Positions 1 through 12,806 of a stretch of 64,000 nucleotides of DNA are shown piece by piece. This DNA comes from Colletes latitarsis (taxonomy: Eukaryota; Arthropoda; Insecta; Hymenoptera; Colletidae). The stretch's first letter is position 1. Every line of letters begins with the position of its first letter. The DNA is taken from NCBI RefSeq assembly GCF_051014445.1, contig NW_027488366.1, forward strand, positions 20,044,001 to 20,108,000, in the 5' to 3' direction. The position numbers were made by a program, and so were the translations under genes. The notes beneath the pieces are model-generated. The model saw only the letters and a program-made list of their open reading frames with translations. It did not search any database and was not told where the DNA came from.

Positions 1-2990
1 TGCGTTGTCCTCTAAAATATTGATGGAAACCAGGATTAATTGACTGTTTCAGTGTTGTACTTCATTACTACGTGATGGAATCCAGAAAAAGCCCAGGATC
101 TAGCCATCAAGTATGAGAAATATGCGAAAGAATGAGCCTGATGAGAGCAAATCCCAGACCTAACCTAGACCTAACATGAATTATTCTCTAAAATATTGAT
201 CGAAACCAGGTTTAATTGACTGTTTCAGTGTGATACCACATTACTACGTGATCCAAACCAGAAAAAACCCATGATCCGTTCAACAAGTATGTGAAGAATG
301 CGAAAGTATGAGTCTGATGAGTGAAAATCCCAGACCTATCCCAGACCTAACTTGCGTTATCCTCTAAAATTTTGATCGAAACCAGGTTTAATCGACTGTT
401 TCAGTGTGGTACCACATTACTACGTGATCCAAACCAGAAAAAACCCAGGATCCGTTCAACAAGTATGTGAAGAATGCGAAAGTATGAGTCTGATGAATGA
501 AAATCCCAGACCTAACCTAGACCTAACATGCGTTATCCCCTAAAATATTGATCCAAACCAGGTTTAATGGACTGTTTCAGTGTGGTACCACACTACTACG
601 TGATCCAAACCAGAAAAAACCCATGATCCGTTCAACAAGTATGTGAAAAACGCGAAAGTATGAGCCTGATGAGGGCAAATCCCAGACCTATCCCAGACCT
701 AACTTGCGTTATCCTCTAAAATATTGATCGAAACCAGGTTTAATTGACCGTTTCAGTGTGGTACCACATTACTACGTGATCCAAACCAGTAAAAACCCAG
801 GATCAGTTCAGCAAGTATGTGAAGAATGCGAAAGTATGAGACTGATGAGTGAAAATCCCAGGACTTACCTAGACCTAACTTGCGTTGTCCTCTATAATAT
901 TGATGGAAATCAGGTTTCATTGACTGTTTCAGTGTGGTACTACATTACTACGTGATGCAATCCAGAAAAAGCCCAGGATCTAGCCATCAAGTATGAGAAA
1001 TATGCGAAAGAATGAGCCTGATGAGAGCAAATCCCAGACCTAACCTAGACCTAACTTGCGTTATCCTCTAAAATATTGATGGAAACCGGGTTTGATTGAC
1101 TGTTTCAGCGTGGTACCACATTACTACGTGATACAATCCAGAAACAGCCCAGGATCTAGCCATGAAGTATGAGAAACATGCGAAAGTATGAGACTGATGA
1201 GTGAAAATCCCAGGCCTTACCTAGACATAACTTGCGTTGTCCTCTATAATATTGATGGAAACCAGGTTTCATTGACTGTTTCAGTGTGGTACTACATTAC
1301 TACGTGATGCAATCCAGAAAAAGGCCAGGATCTAGCCATCAAGTGTGTGAAAAACGCGAAACTGTGAGCCTGATGAGGGCAAATCTTAGACCTAACCCAG
1401 ACCTAAGATGCGTTATCCACTAAAATATTTATCCAGACCAGGTATCATTGAATGTTTCAGTGTGGTACCACTTTACTACGTGATCCACTCCAGAACTAGC
1501 CCAGGATCTAGCCATGAAGTATGAGAAATATGCGAAAGTAAGAGCCTGATGAGGGCAAATCCTAGACCTATCCCAGACCTAACTTGCGTTATCCTCTAAA
1601 ATATTGATGGAAACCAGGTTTGATTGACTGTTTCAGCGTGGTACCACATTACTACGTGATACAATCCAGAAACAGCCGAGGATCTAGCCATGAAGTATGA
1701 GAAATATGCGAAAGTATGAGCCTGATGAGGGCAAATCCTAGACCTAACCCAGATCTAACATGCGTTATCCTCTAAAATATTTATCAAGACCAGGTTTAAT
1801 TGATTGTTTCAGTGTGGTCCCACATTACTACGTGATCCAAACCAGAAAAAACCCAGGATCTGTTCAACATGTATGAGAAATATGCGAAAGAATGAGCCTG
1901 ATGAGAGCAAATCCCAGACCTAACCTAGACCTAACATGAATTATTCTCTAAAATATTGATCGAAACCAGGTTACATTAACTGTTTCACTGTGGTACTACA
2001 TTACAACGTGATGCAATCCAGAAAGAGCCCAGGATCTGGCCATCAAGTATGAGAAATATGCGAAAGAATCAGCCTGATGAGAGCGAATCCCAGACCTAAC
2101 CTAGACCTAACATGCGTTATCCTCTAAAATATTGAGCGAAACCTGGTTCAATCGACTGTTTCATTGTGGTACCACATTACTACGTGTTCCAAACCAGAAA
2201 AAACCCAGGATCTGTTCAACGAGTATGTGAGGTGTGCGAAAGGATGAGTCTGATGAGTGCAAATCCCAGACCTATCCTTTTCCTAACATGCGTTATCCTC
2301 TATAATATTTATCAAGACCAGGTTTAATTGATTGTTTCAGTGTGGACCCACATTACTACGTGATCCAAACCAGAAAAAACTCAGGATCCGTTCAACAAGT
2401 ATGTGAAGAATGCGAAAGTATGAGTCTGATGAGTGAAAATTCCAGACCTAACCTAGACCTAACATGCGTTATCCTCTAAAATATTGATCTAAACCAGGTT
2501 TAATGGAATGTTTCAGGGTGGTACGACACTACTACGTGATCCAAACCAGAAAAAACCCAGCATCTGTTCAACAAGTATGTGAAAAACGCGAAAGTATGAG
2601 CCTGATCAGGGCAAGTCCCAGACCTATCCCAGACCTAACTTGCGTTGTCCTCTAAGATATTGATGGAAACCAGGTTTAATTGACTGTTCCAGTGTTGTAC
2701 TTCATTACTACGTGATGCAATCCAGAAAAAGCCCAGGATCTAGCCATCAAGTATGAGAAATATGCGAAAGAATGAGCCTGATGAGAGCAAACCTAGACCT
2801 AACCCAAACCTAACATGCGTTATCCTCTAAAATATTGATCCAAACCAGGTTTAATGGACAGCTCCAGTGTGATACCACTTTACTACGTGATCCAAAGCAG
2901 AAAAACCCTCGATCAGGTCAACATGTATGTTAAAACTGCGAAAGTATGAGTCTGATGAGAGAAAATCCCAGACCTAACCTAGACCTAACA
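1..2990 (+). repeat. 176-bp satellite, 17-monomer HOR copy 1
   Basis: Tandem satellite with a 176-bp monomer. A typical unit begins TGCGTTATCCTCTAAAATA and ends with CCTAGACCTAACA. Seventeen monomers form a higher-order unit that starts again at 2,991. Several recurring monomer variants can be told apart by the bases after CCCAGGATC (CGTTCAACAAG, TAGCCATCAAG, CTGTTCAACAAG) or by CCTCGATCAGGTCAAC. Short open frames of 60-90 codons occur but are by-products of the repeat: 176 is not a multiple of 3, so no frame stays open through successive units. No gene is seen. The unit probably continues to the left of the window. Confidence 0.96.
405..416. promoter_or_regulatory. Representative 12-bp dyad TGTGGTACCACA, one per monomer
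   Basis: A perfect 12-bp palindrome around base 60 of the monomer, present or recognisable in most units; this is one example. Variants such as TGTGGTCCCACA, TGTGGACCCACA, TGTGGCCCCACA and TGTGGCACCACA keep both 5-bp arms and change only the centre. The half-sites TGTGGT and ACCACA also equal the known RUNX core, which may be coincidence. No binding protein can be inferred with confidence. Confidence 0.6.
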
Positions 2991-5980
2991 TGCGTTGTCC
3001 TCTAAAATATTGATGGAAACCAGGATTAATTGACTGTTTCAGTGTTGTACTTCATTACTACGTGATGGAATCCAGAAAAAGCCCAGGATCTAGCCATCAA
3101 GTATGAGAAATATGCGAAAGAATGAGCCTGATGAGAGCAAATCCCAGACCTAACCTAGACCTAACATGAATTATTCTCTAAAATATTCATCGAAACCAGG
3201 TTTAATTGACTGTTTCAGTGTGATCCCACATTACTACGTGATCCAAACCAGAAAAAACCCATGATCCGTTCAACAAGTATGTGAAGAATGCGAAAGTATG
3301 AGTCTGATGAGTGAAAATCCCAGACCTATCCCAGACCTAACTTGCGTTATCCTCTAAAATTTTGATCGAAACCAGGTTTAATCGACTGTTTCAGTGTGGT
3401 ACCACATTACTACGTGATCCAAACCAGAAAAAACCCAGGATCCGTTCAACAAGTATGTGAAGAATGCGAAAGTATGAGTCTGATGAGTGAAAATCCCAGA
3501 CCTAACCTAGACCTAACATGCGTTATCCCCTAAAATATTGATCCAAACCAGGTTTAATGGACTGTTTCAGTGTGGTACCACACTACTACGTGATCCAAAC
3601 CAGAAAAAACCCATGATCCGTTCAACAAGTATGTGAAAAACGCGAAAGTATGAGCCTGATGAGGGCAAATCCCAGACCTATCCCAGACCTAACTTGCGTT
3701 ATCCTCTAAAATATTGATCGAAACCAGGTTTAATTGACCGTTTCAGTGTGGTACCACATTACTACGTGATCCAAACCAGTAAAAACCCAGGATCAGTTCA
3801 ACAAGTATGTGAAGAATGCGAAAGTATGAGACTGATGAGTGAAAATCCCAGGACTTACCTAGACCTAACTTGCGTTGTCCTCTATAATATTGATGGAAAT
3901 CAGGTTTCATTGACTGTTTCAGTGTGGTACTACATTACTACGTGATGCAATCCAGAAAAAGCCCAGGATCTAGCCATCAAGTATGAGATATATGCGAAAG
4001 AATGAGCCTGATGAGAGCAAATCCCAGACCTAACCTAGACCTAACTTGCGTTATCCTCTAAAATATTGATGGAAACCAGGTTTGATTGACTGTTTCAGCG
4101 TGGTACCACATTACTACGTGATACAATCCAGAAACAGCCCAGGATCTAGCCATGAAGTATGAGAAATATGCGAAAGTATGAGACTGATGAGTGAAAATCC
4201 CAGGCCTTACCTAGACATAACTTGCGTTGTCCTCTATAATATTGATGGAAACCAGGTTTCATTGACTGTTTCAGTGTGGTACTACATTACTACGTGATGC
4301 AATCCAGAAAAAGGCCAGGATCTAGCCATCAAGTGTGTGAAAAACGCGAAACTGTGAGCCTGATGAGGGCAAATCTTAGACCTAACCCAGACCTAAGATG
4401 CGTTATCCACTAAAATATTTATCCAGACCAGGTATCATTGAATGTTTCAGTGTGGTACCACTTTACTACGTGATCCACTCCAGAACTAGCCCAGGATCTA
4501 GCCATGAAGTATGAGAAATATGCGAAAGTAAGAGCCTGATGAGGGCAAATCCTAGACCTATCCCAGACCTAACTTGCGTTATCCTCTAAAATATTGATGG
4601 AAACCAGGTTTGATTGACTGTTTCAGCGTGGTACCACATTACTACGTGATACAATCCAGAAACAGCCGAGGATCTAGCCATGAAGTATGAGAAATATGCG
4701 AAAGTATGAGCCTGATGAGGGCAAATCCTAGACCTAACCCAGACCTAACATGCGTTATCCTCTAAAATATTTATCAAGACCAGGTTTAATTGATTGTTTC
4801 AGTGTGGTCCCACATTACTACGTGATCCAAACCAGAAAAAACCCAGGATCTGTTCAACATGTATGAGAAATATGCGAAAGAATGAGCCTGATGAGAGCAA
4901 ATCCCAGACCTAACCTAGACCTAACATGAATTATTCTCTAAAATATTGATCGAAACCAGGTTTCATTAACTGTTTCACTGTGGTACTACATTACAACGTG
5001 ATGCAATCCAGAAAGAGCCCAGGATCTGGCCATCAAGTATGAGAAATATGCGAAAGAATCAGCCTGATGAGAGCGAATCCCAGACCTAACCTAGACCTAA
5101 CATGCGTTATCCTCTAAAATATTGAGCGAAACCTGGTTCAATCGACTGTTTCATTGTGGTACCACATTACTACGTGTTCCAAACCAGAAAAAACCCAGGA
5201 TCTGTTCAACGAGTATGTGAGGTGTGCGAAAGGATGAGTCTGATGAGTGCAAATCCCAGACCTATCCTTTTCCTAACATGCGTTATCCTCTATAATATTT
5301 ATCAAGACCAGGTTTAATTGATTGTTTCAGTGTGGACCCACATTACTACGTGATCCAAACCAGAAAAAACTCAGGATCCGTTCAACAAGTATGTGAAGAA
5401 TGCGAAAGTATGAGTCTGATGAGTGAAAATTCCAGACCTAACCTAGACCTAACATGCGTTATCCTCTAAAATATTGATCTAAACCAGGTTTAATGGAATG
5501 TTTCAGTGTGGTACGACACTACTACGTGATCCAAACCAGAAAAAACCCAGCATCTGTTCAACAAGTATGTGAAAAACGCGAAAGTATGAGCCTGATCAGG
5601 GCAAGTCCCAGACCTATCCCAGACCTAACTTGCGTTGTCCTCTAAGATATTGATGGAAACCAGGTTTAATTGACTGTTTCAGTGTTGTACTTCATTACTA
5701 CGTGATGCAATCCTGAAAAAGCCCAGGATCTAGCCATCAAGTATGAGAAATATGCGAAAGAATGAGCCTGATGAGAGCAAACCTAGACCTAACCCAAACC
5801 TAACATGCGTTATCCTCTAAAATATTGATCCAAACCAGGTTTAATGGACAGCTCCAGTGTGATACCACTTTACTACGTGATCCAAAACAGAAAAACCCTC
5901 GATCAGGTCAACATGTATGTTAAAACTGCGAAAGTATGAGTCTGATGAGAGAAAATCCCAGACCTAACCTAGACCTAACA
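2991..5980 (+). repeat. 176-bp satellite, 17-monomer HOR copy 2
   Basis: Repeats 1-2,990 in the same order with an offset of exactly 2,990 bp. By eye about a dozen single-base differences are visible, roughly 99.5% identity, whereas neighbouring monomers inside the unit differ from each other far more. High identity between multi-monomer units with low identity between adjacent monomers is the definition of a higher-order repeat. Confidence 0.95.
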
Positions 5981-6600
5981 TGCGTTGTCCTCTAAAATAT
6001 TGATGGAAACCAGGATTAATTGACTGTTTCAGTGTTGTACTTCATTACTACGTGATGGAATCCAGAAAAAGCGCAGGATCTAGCCATCAAGTATGAGAAA
6101 TATGCGAAAGAATGAGCCTGATGAGAGCAAATCCCAGACCTAACCTAGACCTAACATGAATTATTCTCTAAAATATTGATCGAAACCAGGTTTAATTGAC
6201 TGTTTCAGTGTGATCCCACATTACTACGTGATCCAAACCAGAAAAAACCCATGATCCGTTCAACAAGTATGTGAAGAATGCGAAAGTATGAGTCTGATGA
6301 GTGAAAATCCCAGACCTATCCCAGACCTAACTTGCGTTATCCTCTAAAATTTTGATCGAAACCAGGTTTAATCGACTGTTTCAGTGTGGTACCACATTAC
6401 TACGTGATCCAACCCAGAAAAAACCCAGGATCCGTTCAACAAGTATGTGAAGAATGCGAAAGTATGAGTCTGATGAGTGAAAATCCCAGACCTAACCTAG
6501 ACCTAACATGCGTTATCCCCTAAAATATTGATCCAAACCAGGTTTAATGGACTGTTTCAGTGTGGTACCACACTACTACGTGATCCAAACCAGAAAAAAC
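5981..6600 (+). repeat. 176-bp satellite, truncated third HOR copy
   Basis: The first three and a half monomers of the 17-mer start again at 5,981 and follow copies 1 and 2 until about 6,600. There the expected CCCATGATCCGTTCAAC is replaced by CCCAGGATCTGTTTAAC and the order of monomers changes. The break lies inside a monomer, as expected from unequal exchange in register. Confidence 0.9.
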
Positions 6601-9600
6601 CCAGGATCTGTTTAACAAGTATGTGAAAAACGCGAAGGTATGAGCCTGATGAGGCCAAATCCCAGACATATCCCAGACCTAACTTGCGTTGTCCTCTAAG
6701 ATATTGATGGAAACCAGGTTTAATTGACTGTTTCAGTGTTGTACTTCATTACTACGTGATGCAATCCAGAAAAAGCCCAGGATCTAGCCATCAAGTATGA
6801 GAAATATGCGAAAGAATGAGCCTGATGAGAGCAAATCCCAGACCTATCCCAGACCTAACTTGCGTTATCCTCTAAAATATTGATCGAAACCAGGTTTAAT
6901 TGACCGTTTCAGTTTGGTACCACATTACTACGTGATCCAAACCAGAAAAAACCCAGGATCCGTTCAACAGGTATGTGAAGGATGCGAAAGTATGAGTCTG
7001 ATGAGTGAAAATCCCAGGGCTAACCTAGACCTAACATGCGTTATCCACTAAAATATTGATCGAAGCCAGGTTTAATCGACTGTTTCAGTGTGGTATCACA
7101 CTACTACGTGAACCAAACCAGAAAAAACCCATTATCTGTTCAACAAGTATGTGAAAAACGCGAAACTGTGAGCCTGATGAGGGCAAATCTTAGACCTAAC
7201 CCAGACCTAAGATGCGTTATCCTCTAAAATATTTATCCAGACCAGGTTTCATTGAATGTTTCAGTGTGGTACCACTTTACTACGTGATCCAATCCAGAAA
7301 TAGCCCAGGATCTAGCCATGAAGTATGAGAAATATGCGAAAGAATGAGCCTGATGAGAGCAAATCCCAGACCTAACCTAGACCTAACATGAATTATTCTC
7401 TAAAATATTGATCGAGACCAGGTTTAGTCGACTGTTTCAGTGTGGCACCACATTACTACGTGATCCAAACCAGAAAAAACCGAGGATCAGTTCAACAAGT
7501 ATGTGAAGAATGCGAAAGTATGAGTCTGATGAGTGAAAATCCCAGGGCTAACCTAGACCTAACATGCGTTATCCTCTAAAATATTGATCGAAACCAGGTT
7601 TAATCGACTGTTTCAGTGTGGTACCGCATTACTACGTGATCCAAACCAGAAAAAACCCAGGATCAGTTCAACAAGTATGTGAAGAATGCGAAAGTATGAG
7701 TCTGATGAGTGAAAATCCCAGTGCCAACCTAGACCTAACATGCGTTATCCACTAAAATATTGATCGAAACCTGGTTTAACCGACTGTTTCAGTGTGGTAC
7801 CGCATTACTACGTGATACAATCCAGAAACAGCCCAGGATCTAGCCATCAAGTATGAGAAATATGCGAAAGTATGAGCCTGATGAGGGCAAATCCTAGTCC
7901 TAAGCCAGACCTAACATGCGTTATCCTCTAAAATATTTATCAAGACCAGGTTTAATTGATTGTCTCAGTGTGGTCCCACATTACTACGTGATCCAAACCA
8001 GAAAAAACCCAGGATCTGTTCAACAAGTATGTGAAGAATGCGAAAGTATGAGTCTGATGAGGGCAAATCCCAGACCTATCCCAGACCTAACTTGCGTTAT
8101 CCTCTAAAATATTTATCGAAACCAGGTTTAATTGACCGTTTCAGTGTGGTACCACATTACTACGTGATCCGAACCAGAAAAAACCCAGGATCCGTTCAAC
8201 AAGTATGTGAAGAATGCGAAAGTATGAGTCTGATCAGTGAAAATCCCAGGCCTAACCTAGACCTAACGTGAGTTATACTCTAAAATATTGATCGAAATCT
8301 GGTTTAATCGAATGCTTCAGTGTGGTACCACATTACTATGTGATCCAAACCAGAAAATAACCCAGGATCTGTTCAACGAGTATGTGAAGTGTGCGAAAGT
8401 ATGAGTCTGATGATGTCAAATCCCAGACCAATCCCAGACTTAACTTGCGTTATCCTCTAAAATATTGATCGAAACCAGGTTTAATCGACTGTTTCAGTGT
8501 GGTACCACATTACTACGTGATCCAAACCAGAAAAAACCCAGGATCCGTTTACAGGTATGTGAAGAATGCGAAAGTATGAGTCTGATCAGTGAAAATCCCA
8601 GGCCTAACCTAGACCTAACATGAGTTATACTCTAAAATATTGATCGAAACATGGTTTAATCGACTGTTTCAGTGTGGTACCACATTACTATGTGATCCAA
8701 ACCAGAAAATAACCCAGGATCTAGCCATCAAGTCTGAGAAATATGCAAAAGAATGAGCCTGATGAGAGCAAATCCCAGACCTAACCTAGACCTAACATGA
8801 ATTATTCTCTAAAATATTGATCGAGACCAGGTTTAATCGACTGTTTCAGTGTGGTACCACATTACTACGTGATCCAAACCAGAAAAAACCGAGGATCAGT
8901 TCAACAAGTATGTGAAGAATGCGAAAGTATGAGTCTGATGAGTGAAAATCCCAGGGCTAACCTAGACCTAACATGCGTTATCCTCTAAAATATTGATCGA
9001 AACCAGGTTTAATCTACTGTTTCAGTGTGGTACCACATTACTACGTGATCCAAACCAGAAAAAACCCAGGATCAGTTTAACAAGTTTGTGAAGAATGCGA
9101 AAGTATGAGTCTGATGAGTGAAAATCCCAGTGCTAACCTAGACCTAACATGCGTTATCCACTAAAATATTGATCGAAGCCAGGTTTAATCGACTGTTTGA
9201 GTGTGGTATCACACTACTACGTGAACCAAACCAGAAAAAACCCATTATCTGTTCAACAAGTATGTGAAAAACGCGAAACTGTGAGCCTGATGAGGGCAAA
9301 TCTTAGACCTAACCCAGACCTAAGATGCGTTATCCTCTAAAATAGTTATCCAGACCAGGTTTCATTGAATGTTTCAGTGTGGTACCACTTTACTACGTGA
9401 TCCAATCCAGAAATAGCCCAGGATCTAGCCATCAAGTATGAGTAATATGCGAAAGAATGAGCCTAATGAGAGCAAATCCCAGACCTAACCTAGACCTAAC
9501 ATGAATTATTCACTAAAATATTGATCGAGACTAGGTTTAATCGACTGTTTCAGTGTGGTACCACATTACTACGTGATCCAAACCAGTAAAAACCCAGGAT

Positions 9601-10019
9601 CAGTTCAACAAGTATGTGAAGAATGCGAAAGTATGAGACTGATGAGTGAAAATCCCAGGGCTAACCTAGACCTAACATGCGTTATCCTCTAAAATATTGA
9701 TCGGAACCAGGTTTAATCGACTGTTTCAGTGTGGTACCACATTACTACGTGATCCAAACCAGAAAAAAACCCAGGATCAGTTCAACAAGTATGTGAAGAA
9801 TGCGAAAGTATGAGTCTGATGAGTGAAAATCCCAGGGCTATCCTAGACCTAACATGCGTTATCCTCTAAAATATTGATCGAAACCAGGTGTAATCGACTG
9901 TTTCAGTGTGGTGTCACACTACTACGTGACCCAAACCAGAAAAAACCCATGATCTGTTCAACAAGTATGTGAAAAACGCGAAAGTATGAGCCTGATGAGG
10001 GCAAATCCCAGACCTATCC
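6601..10019 (+). repeat. 176-bp satellite, mosaic with 12-mer repeat
   Basis: Same monomer family without the 17-mer order. A segment beginning near 7,037 (ATCGAAGCCAGG, GGTATCACACTACTACG, CCCATTATCTG) recurs near 9,149, an offset of 2,112 bp or 12 monomers. Variants containing GAAACTGTGAGCC and AAATCTTAGACC mark these copies. No gene or foreign DNA is seen. Confidence 0.9.
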
Positions 10020-11620
10020 CAGACCTAACTTGCGTTATCCTCTAAAATATTGATCGAAACCAGGTTTAATTGACCGTTTCAGTGTGGTACCACATTACTA
10101 CGTGATCCAAACCAGTAAAAACCCAGGATCAGTTCAACAAGTATGTGAAGAATGCGAAAGTATGAGACTGATGAGTGAAAATCCCAGGACTTACCTAGAC
10201 CTAACTTGCGTTGTCCTCTATAATATTGATGGAAATCAGGTTTCATTGACTGTTTCAGTGTGGTACTACATTACTACGTGATGCAATCCAGAAAAAGCCC
10301 AGGATCTAGCCATCAAGTATGAGAAATATGCGAAAGAATGAGCCTGATGAGAGCAAATCCCAGACCTAACCTAGACCTAATTTGCGTTATCCTCTAAAAT
10401 ATTGATGGAAACCAGGTTTGATTGACTGTTTCAGCGTGGTACCACATTACTACGTGATCCACTCCAGAACTAGCCCAGGATCTAGCCATGAAGTATGAGA
10501 AATATGCGAAAGTAAGAGCCTGATGAGGGCAAATCCTAGACCTATCCCAGACCTAACTTGCGTTATCCTCTAAAATATTGATGGAAACCAGGTTTGATTG
10601 ACTGTTTCAGCGTGGTACCACATTACTGCGTGATACAATCCAGAAACAGCCGAGGATCTAGCCATGAAGTATGAGAAATATGCGAAAGTATGAGCCTGAT
10701 GAGGGCAAATCCTAGACCTAACCCAGATCTAACATGCGTTATCCTCTAAAATATTTATCAAGACCAGGTTTAATTGATTGTTTCAGTGTGGTCCCACATT
10801 ACTACGTGATCCAAACCAGAAAAAACCCAGGATCTGTTCAACATGTATGAGAAATATGCGAAAGAATGAGCCTGATGAGAGCAAATCCCAGACCTAACCT
10901 AGACCTAACATGAATTATTCTCTAAAATATTGATCGAAACCAGGTTACATTAACTGTTTCACTGTGGTACTACATTACAACGTGATGCAATCCAGAAAGA
11001 GCCCAGGATCTGGCCATCAAGTATGAGAAATATGCGAAAGAATCAGCCTGATGAGAGCGAATCCCAGACCTAACCTAGACCTAACATGCGTTATCCTCTA
11101 AAATATTGAGCGAAACCTGGTTCAATCGACTGTTTCATTGTGGTACCACATTACTACGTGTTCCAAACCAGAAAAAACCCAGGATCTGTTCAACGAGTAT
11201 GTGAGGTGTGCGAAAGGATGAGTCTGATGAGTGCAAATCCCAGACCTATCCTTTTCCTAACATGCGTTATCCTCTATAGTATTTATCAAGACCAGGTTTA
11301 ATTGATTGTTTCAGTGTGGACCCACATTACTACGTGATCCAAACCAGAAAAAACTCAGGATCCGTTCAACAAGTATGTGAAGAATGCGAAAGTATGAGTC
11401 TGATGAGTGAAAATTCCAGACCTAACCTAGACCTAACATGCGTTATCCTCTAAAATATTGATCTAAACCAGGTTTAATGGAATGTTTCAGTGTGGTACGA
11501 CACTACTACGTGATCCAAACCAGAAAAAACCCAGCATCTGTTCAACAAGTATGTGAAAAACGCGAAAGTATGAGCCTGATCAGGGCAAGTCCCAGACCTA
11601 TCCCAGACCTAACTTGCGTT
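10020..11620 (+). repeat. 176-bp satellite, HOR copy with two-monomer deletion
   Basis: Follows the 17-mer from the point equivalent to about 3,685. At about 10,461 the match jumps: the offset to copy 2 falls from 6,336 to 5,984 bp, a loss of 352 bp or exactly two monomers. It then follows copy 2 to the equivalent of about 5,636 and diverges near 11,620. Confidence 0.88.
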
Positions 11621-12770
11621 ATCCTCTAAAATATTGATCGAAACCAGGTTTAATTGACCGTTTCAGTTTGGTACCACATTACTACGTGATCCAAACCAGA
11701 AAAAACCCAGGATCCGTTCAACAGGTATGTGAAGGATGCGAAAGTATGAGTCTGATGAGTGAAAATCCCAGGGCTAACCTAGACCTAACATGCGTTATCC
11801 TCTAAAATACTGATCGGAACCAGGTTTAATCGACTGTTTTAGTGTGATACCACTTTACTACGTGATCCAAAGCAGAAAAACCCTCGATCAGGTCAACATG
11901 TATGTTAAAACTGCGAAAGTATGAGTCTGATGAGAGAAAATCCCAGACCTATCCCAGACCTAACTTGTGTTATCCTCTAAAATTTTGCTCGAAACCAGGT
12001 TTAATCGACTGTTTCAGTGTGGTACCACATTACTACGTGATCCAAACCAGAAAAAACCCAGGATCCGTTCAACAAGTATGTGAAGAATGCGAAAGTATGA
12101 GTCTGATGAGTGAAAATCCCAGACCTAACCTAGACCTAACATGCATTATCCCCTAAAATATTGATCCAAACCAGGTTTAATGGACTGTTTCAGTGTGGTA
12201 CCACACTACTACGTGATCCAAACCAGAAAAAACCCAGGATCTGTTTAACAAGTATGTGAAAAACGCGAAAGTATGAGCCTGATGAGGGCAAATCCCAGAC
12301 ATATCCCAGACCTAACTTGCGTTGTCCTCTAAGATATTGATGGAAACCAGGTTTAATTGACTGTTTCAGTGTTGTACTTCATTACTACGTGATGCAATCC
12401 AGAAAAAGCCCAGGATCTAGCCATCAAGTATGAGAAATATGCGAAAGAATGAGCCTGATGAGAGCAAATCCCAGACCTATCCCAGACCTAACTTGCGTTA
12501 TCCTCTAAAATATTGATCGAAACCAGGTTTAATTGACCGTTTCAGTTTGGTACCACATTACTACGTGATCCAAACCAGAAAAAACCCAGGATCCGTTCAA
12601 CAGGTATGTGAAGGATGCGAAAGTATGAGTCTGATGAGTGAAAATCCCAGGGCTAACCTAGACCTAACATGCGTTATCCTCTAAAATACTGATCGGAACC
12701 AGGTTTAATCGACTGTTTTAGTGTGGTACCACTTTACTACGTGATCCAAACCAGAAAAAATCCAGGATCA

Positions 12771-12806
12771 GTATGTGTGTCCCATAATCCCAGATACAAG
12801 TATGTG
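12771..12806 (+). other. Irregular filler at left satellite/LTR junction
   Basis: Between CCAGGATCA and CAAGTATGTG the satellite normally has about 6 bases (GTTCAA). Here there are about 26. The stretch contains GTATGTGTGT at 12,771-12,780, which is the same as 12,800-12,809, where it is made of satellite, target duplication and the first three bases of the LTR. It also contains ATAATCCCAGA, a phrase common in the satellite. It looks like a small local duplication or template switch at the junction. Confidence 0.7.
12802..12806 (+). repeat. Target-site duplication, left
   Basis: ATGTG directly before the left LTR matches ATGTG directly after the right LTR. Removing the element and one copy gives CAAGTATGTGAAAAACGCG, a phrase found in many intact monomers here, which confirms the insertion point. 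Confidence 0.92.

Larger units (their letters stand above)
11621..12806 (+). repeat. 176-bp satellite, mosaic left flank of the retrotransposon
   Basis: Monomers here resemble those at about 6,350-7,040. Positions about 11,980-12,640 match 6,350-7,010 at an offset of 5,632 bp (32 monomers), and a segment with CAGTTTGGTACC occurs at both 11,660 and 12,545. The last monomer is disturbed at 12,771-12,801 (separate entry) and is cut by the insertion at 12,806. Confidence 0.88.

Noticed and set aside
758..955. Plus-strand frames of 60-90 codons with a PHYYVIQT-like peptide repeated through the array
   Set aside because: They recur once per 176-bp monomer, end within the next unit because 176 is not a multiple of 3, and vary in start and end with single satellite mutations. 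This is expected of a repeat, not of a gene family.
1..12806. CRISPR-like array
   Set aside because: Units are 176 bp with no unique spacers between short repeats, and the context is an animal satellite with a BEL/Pao element.
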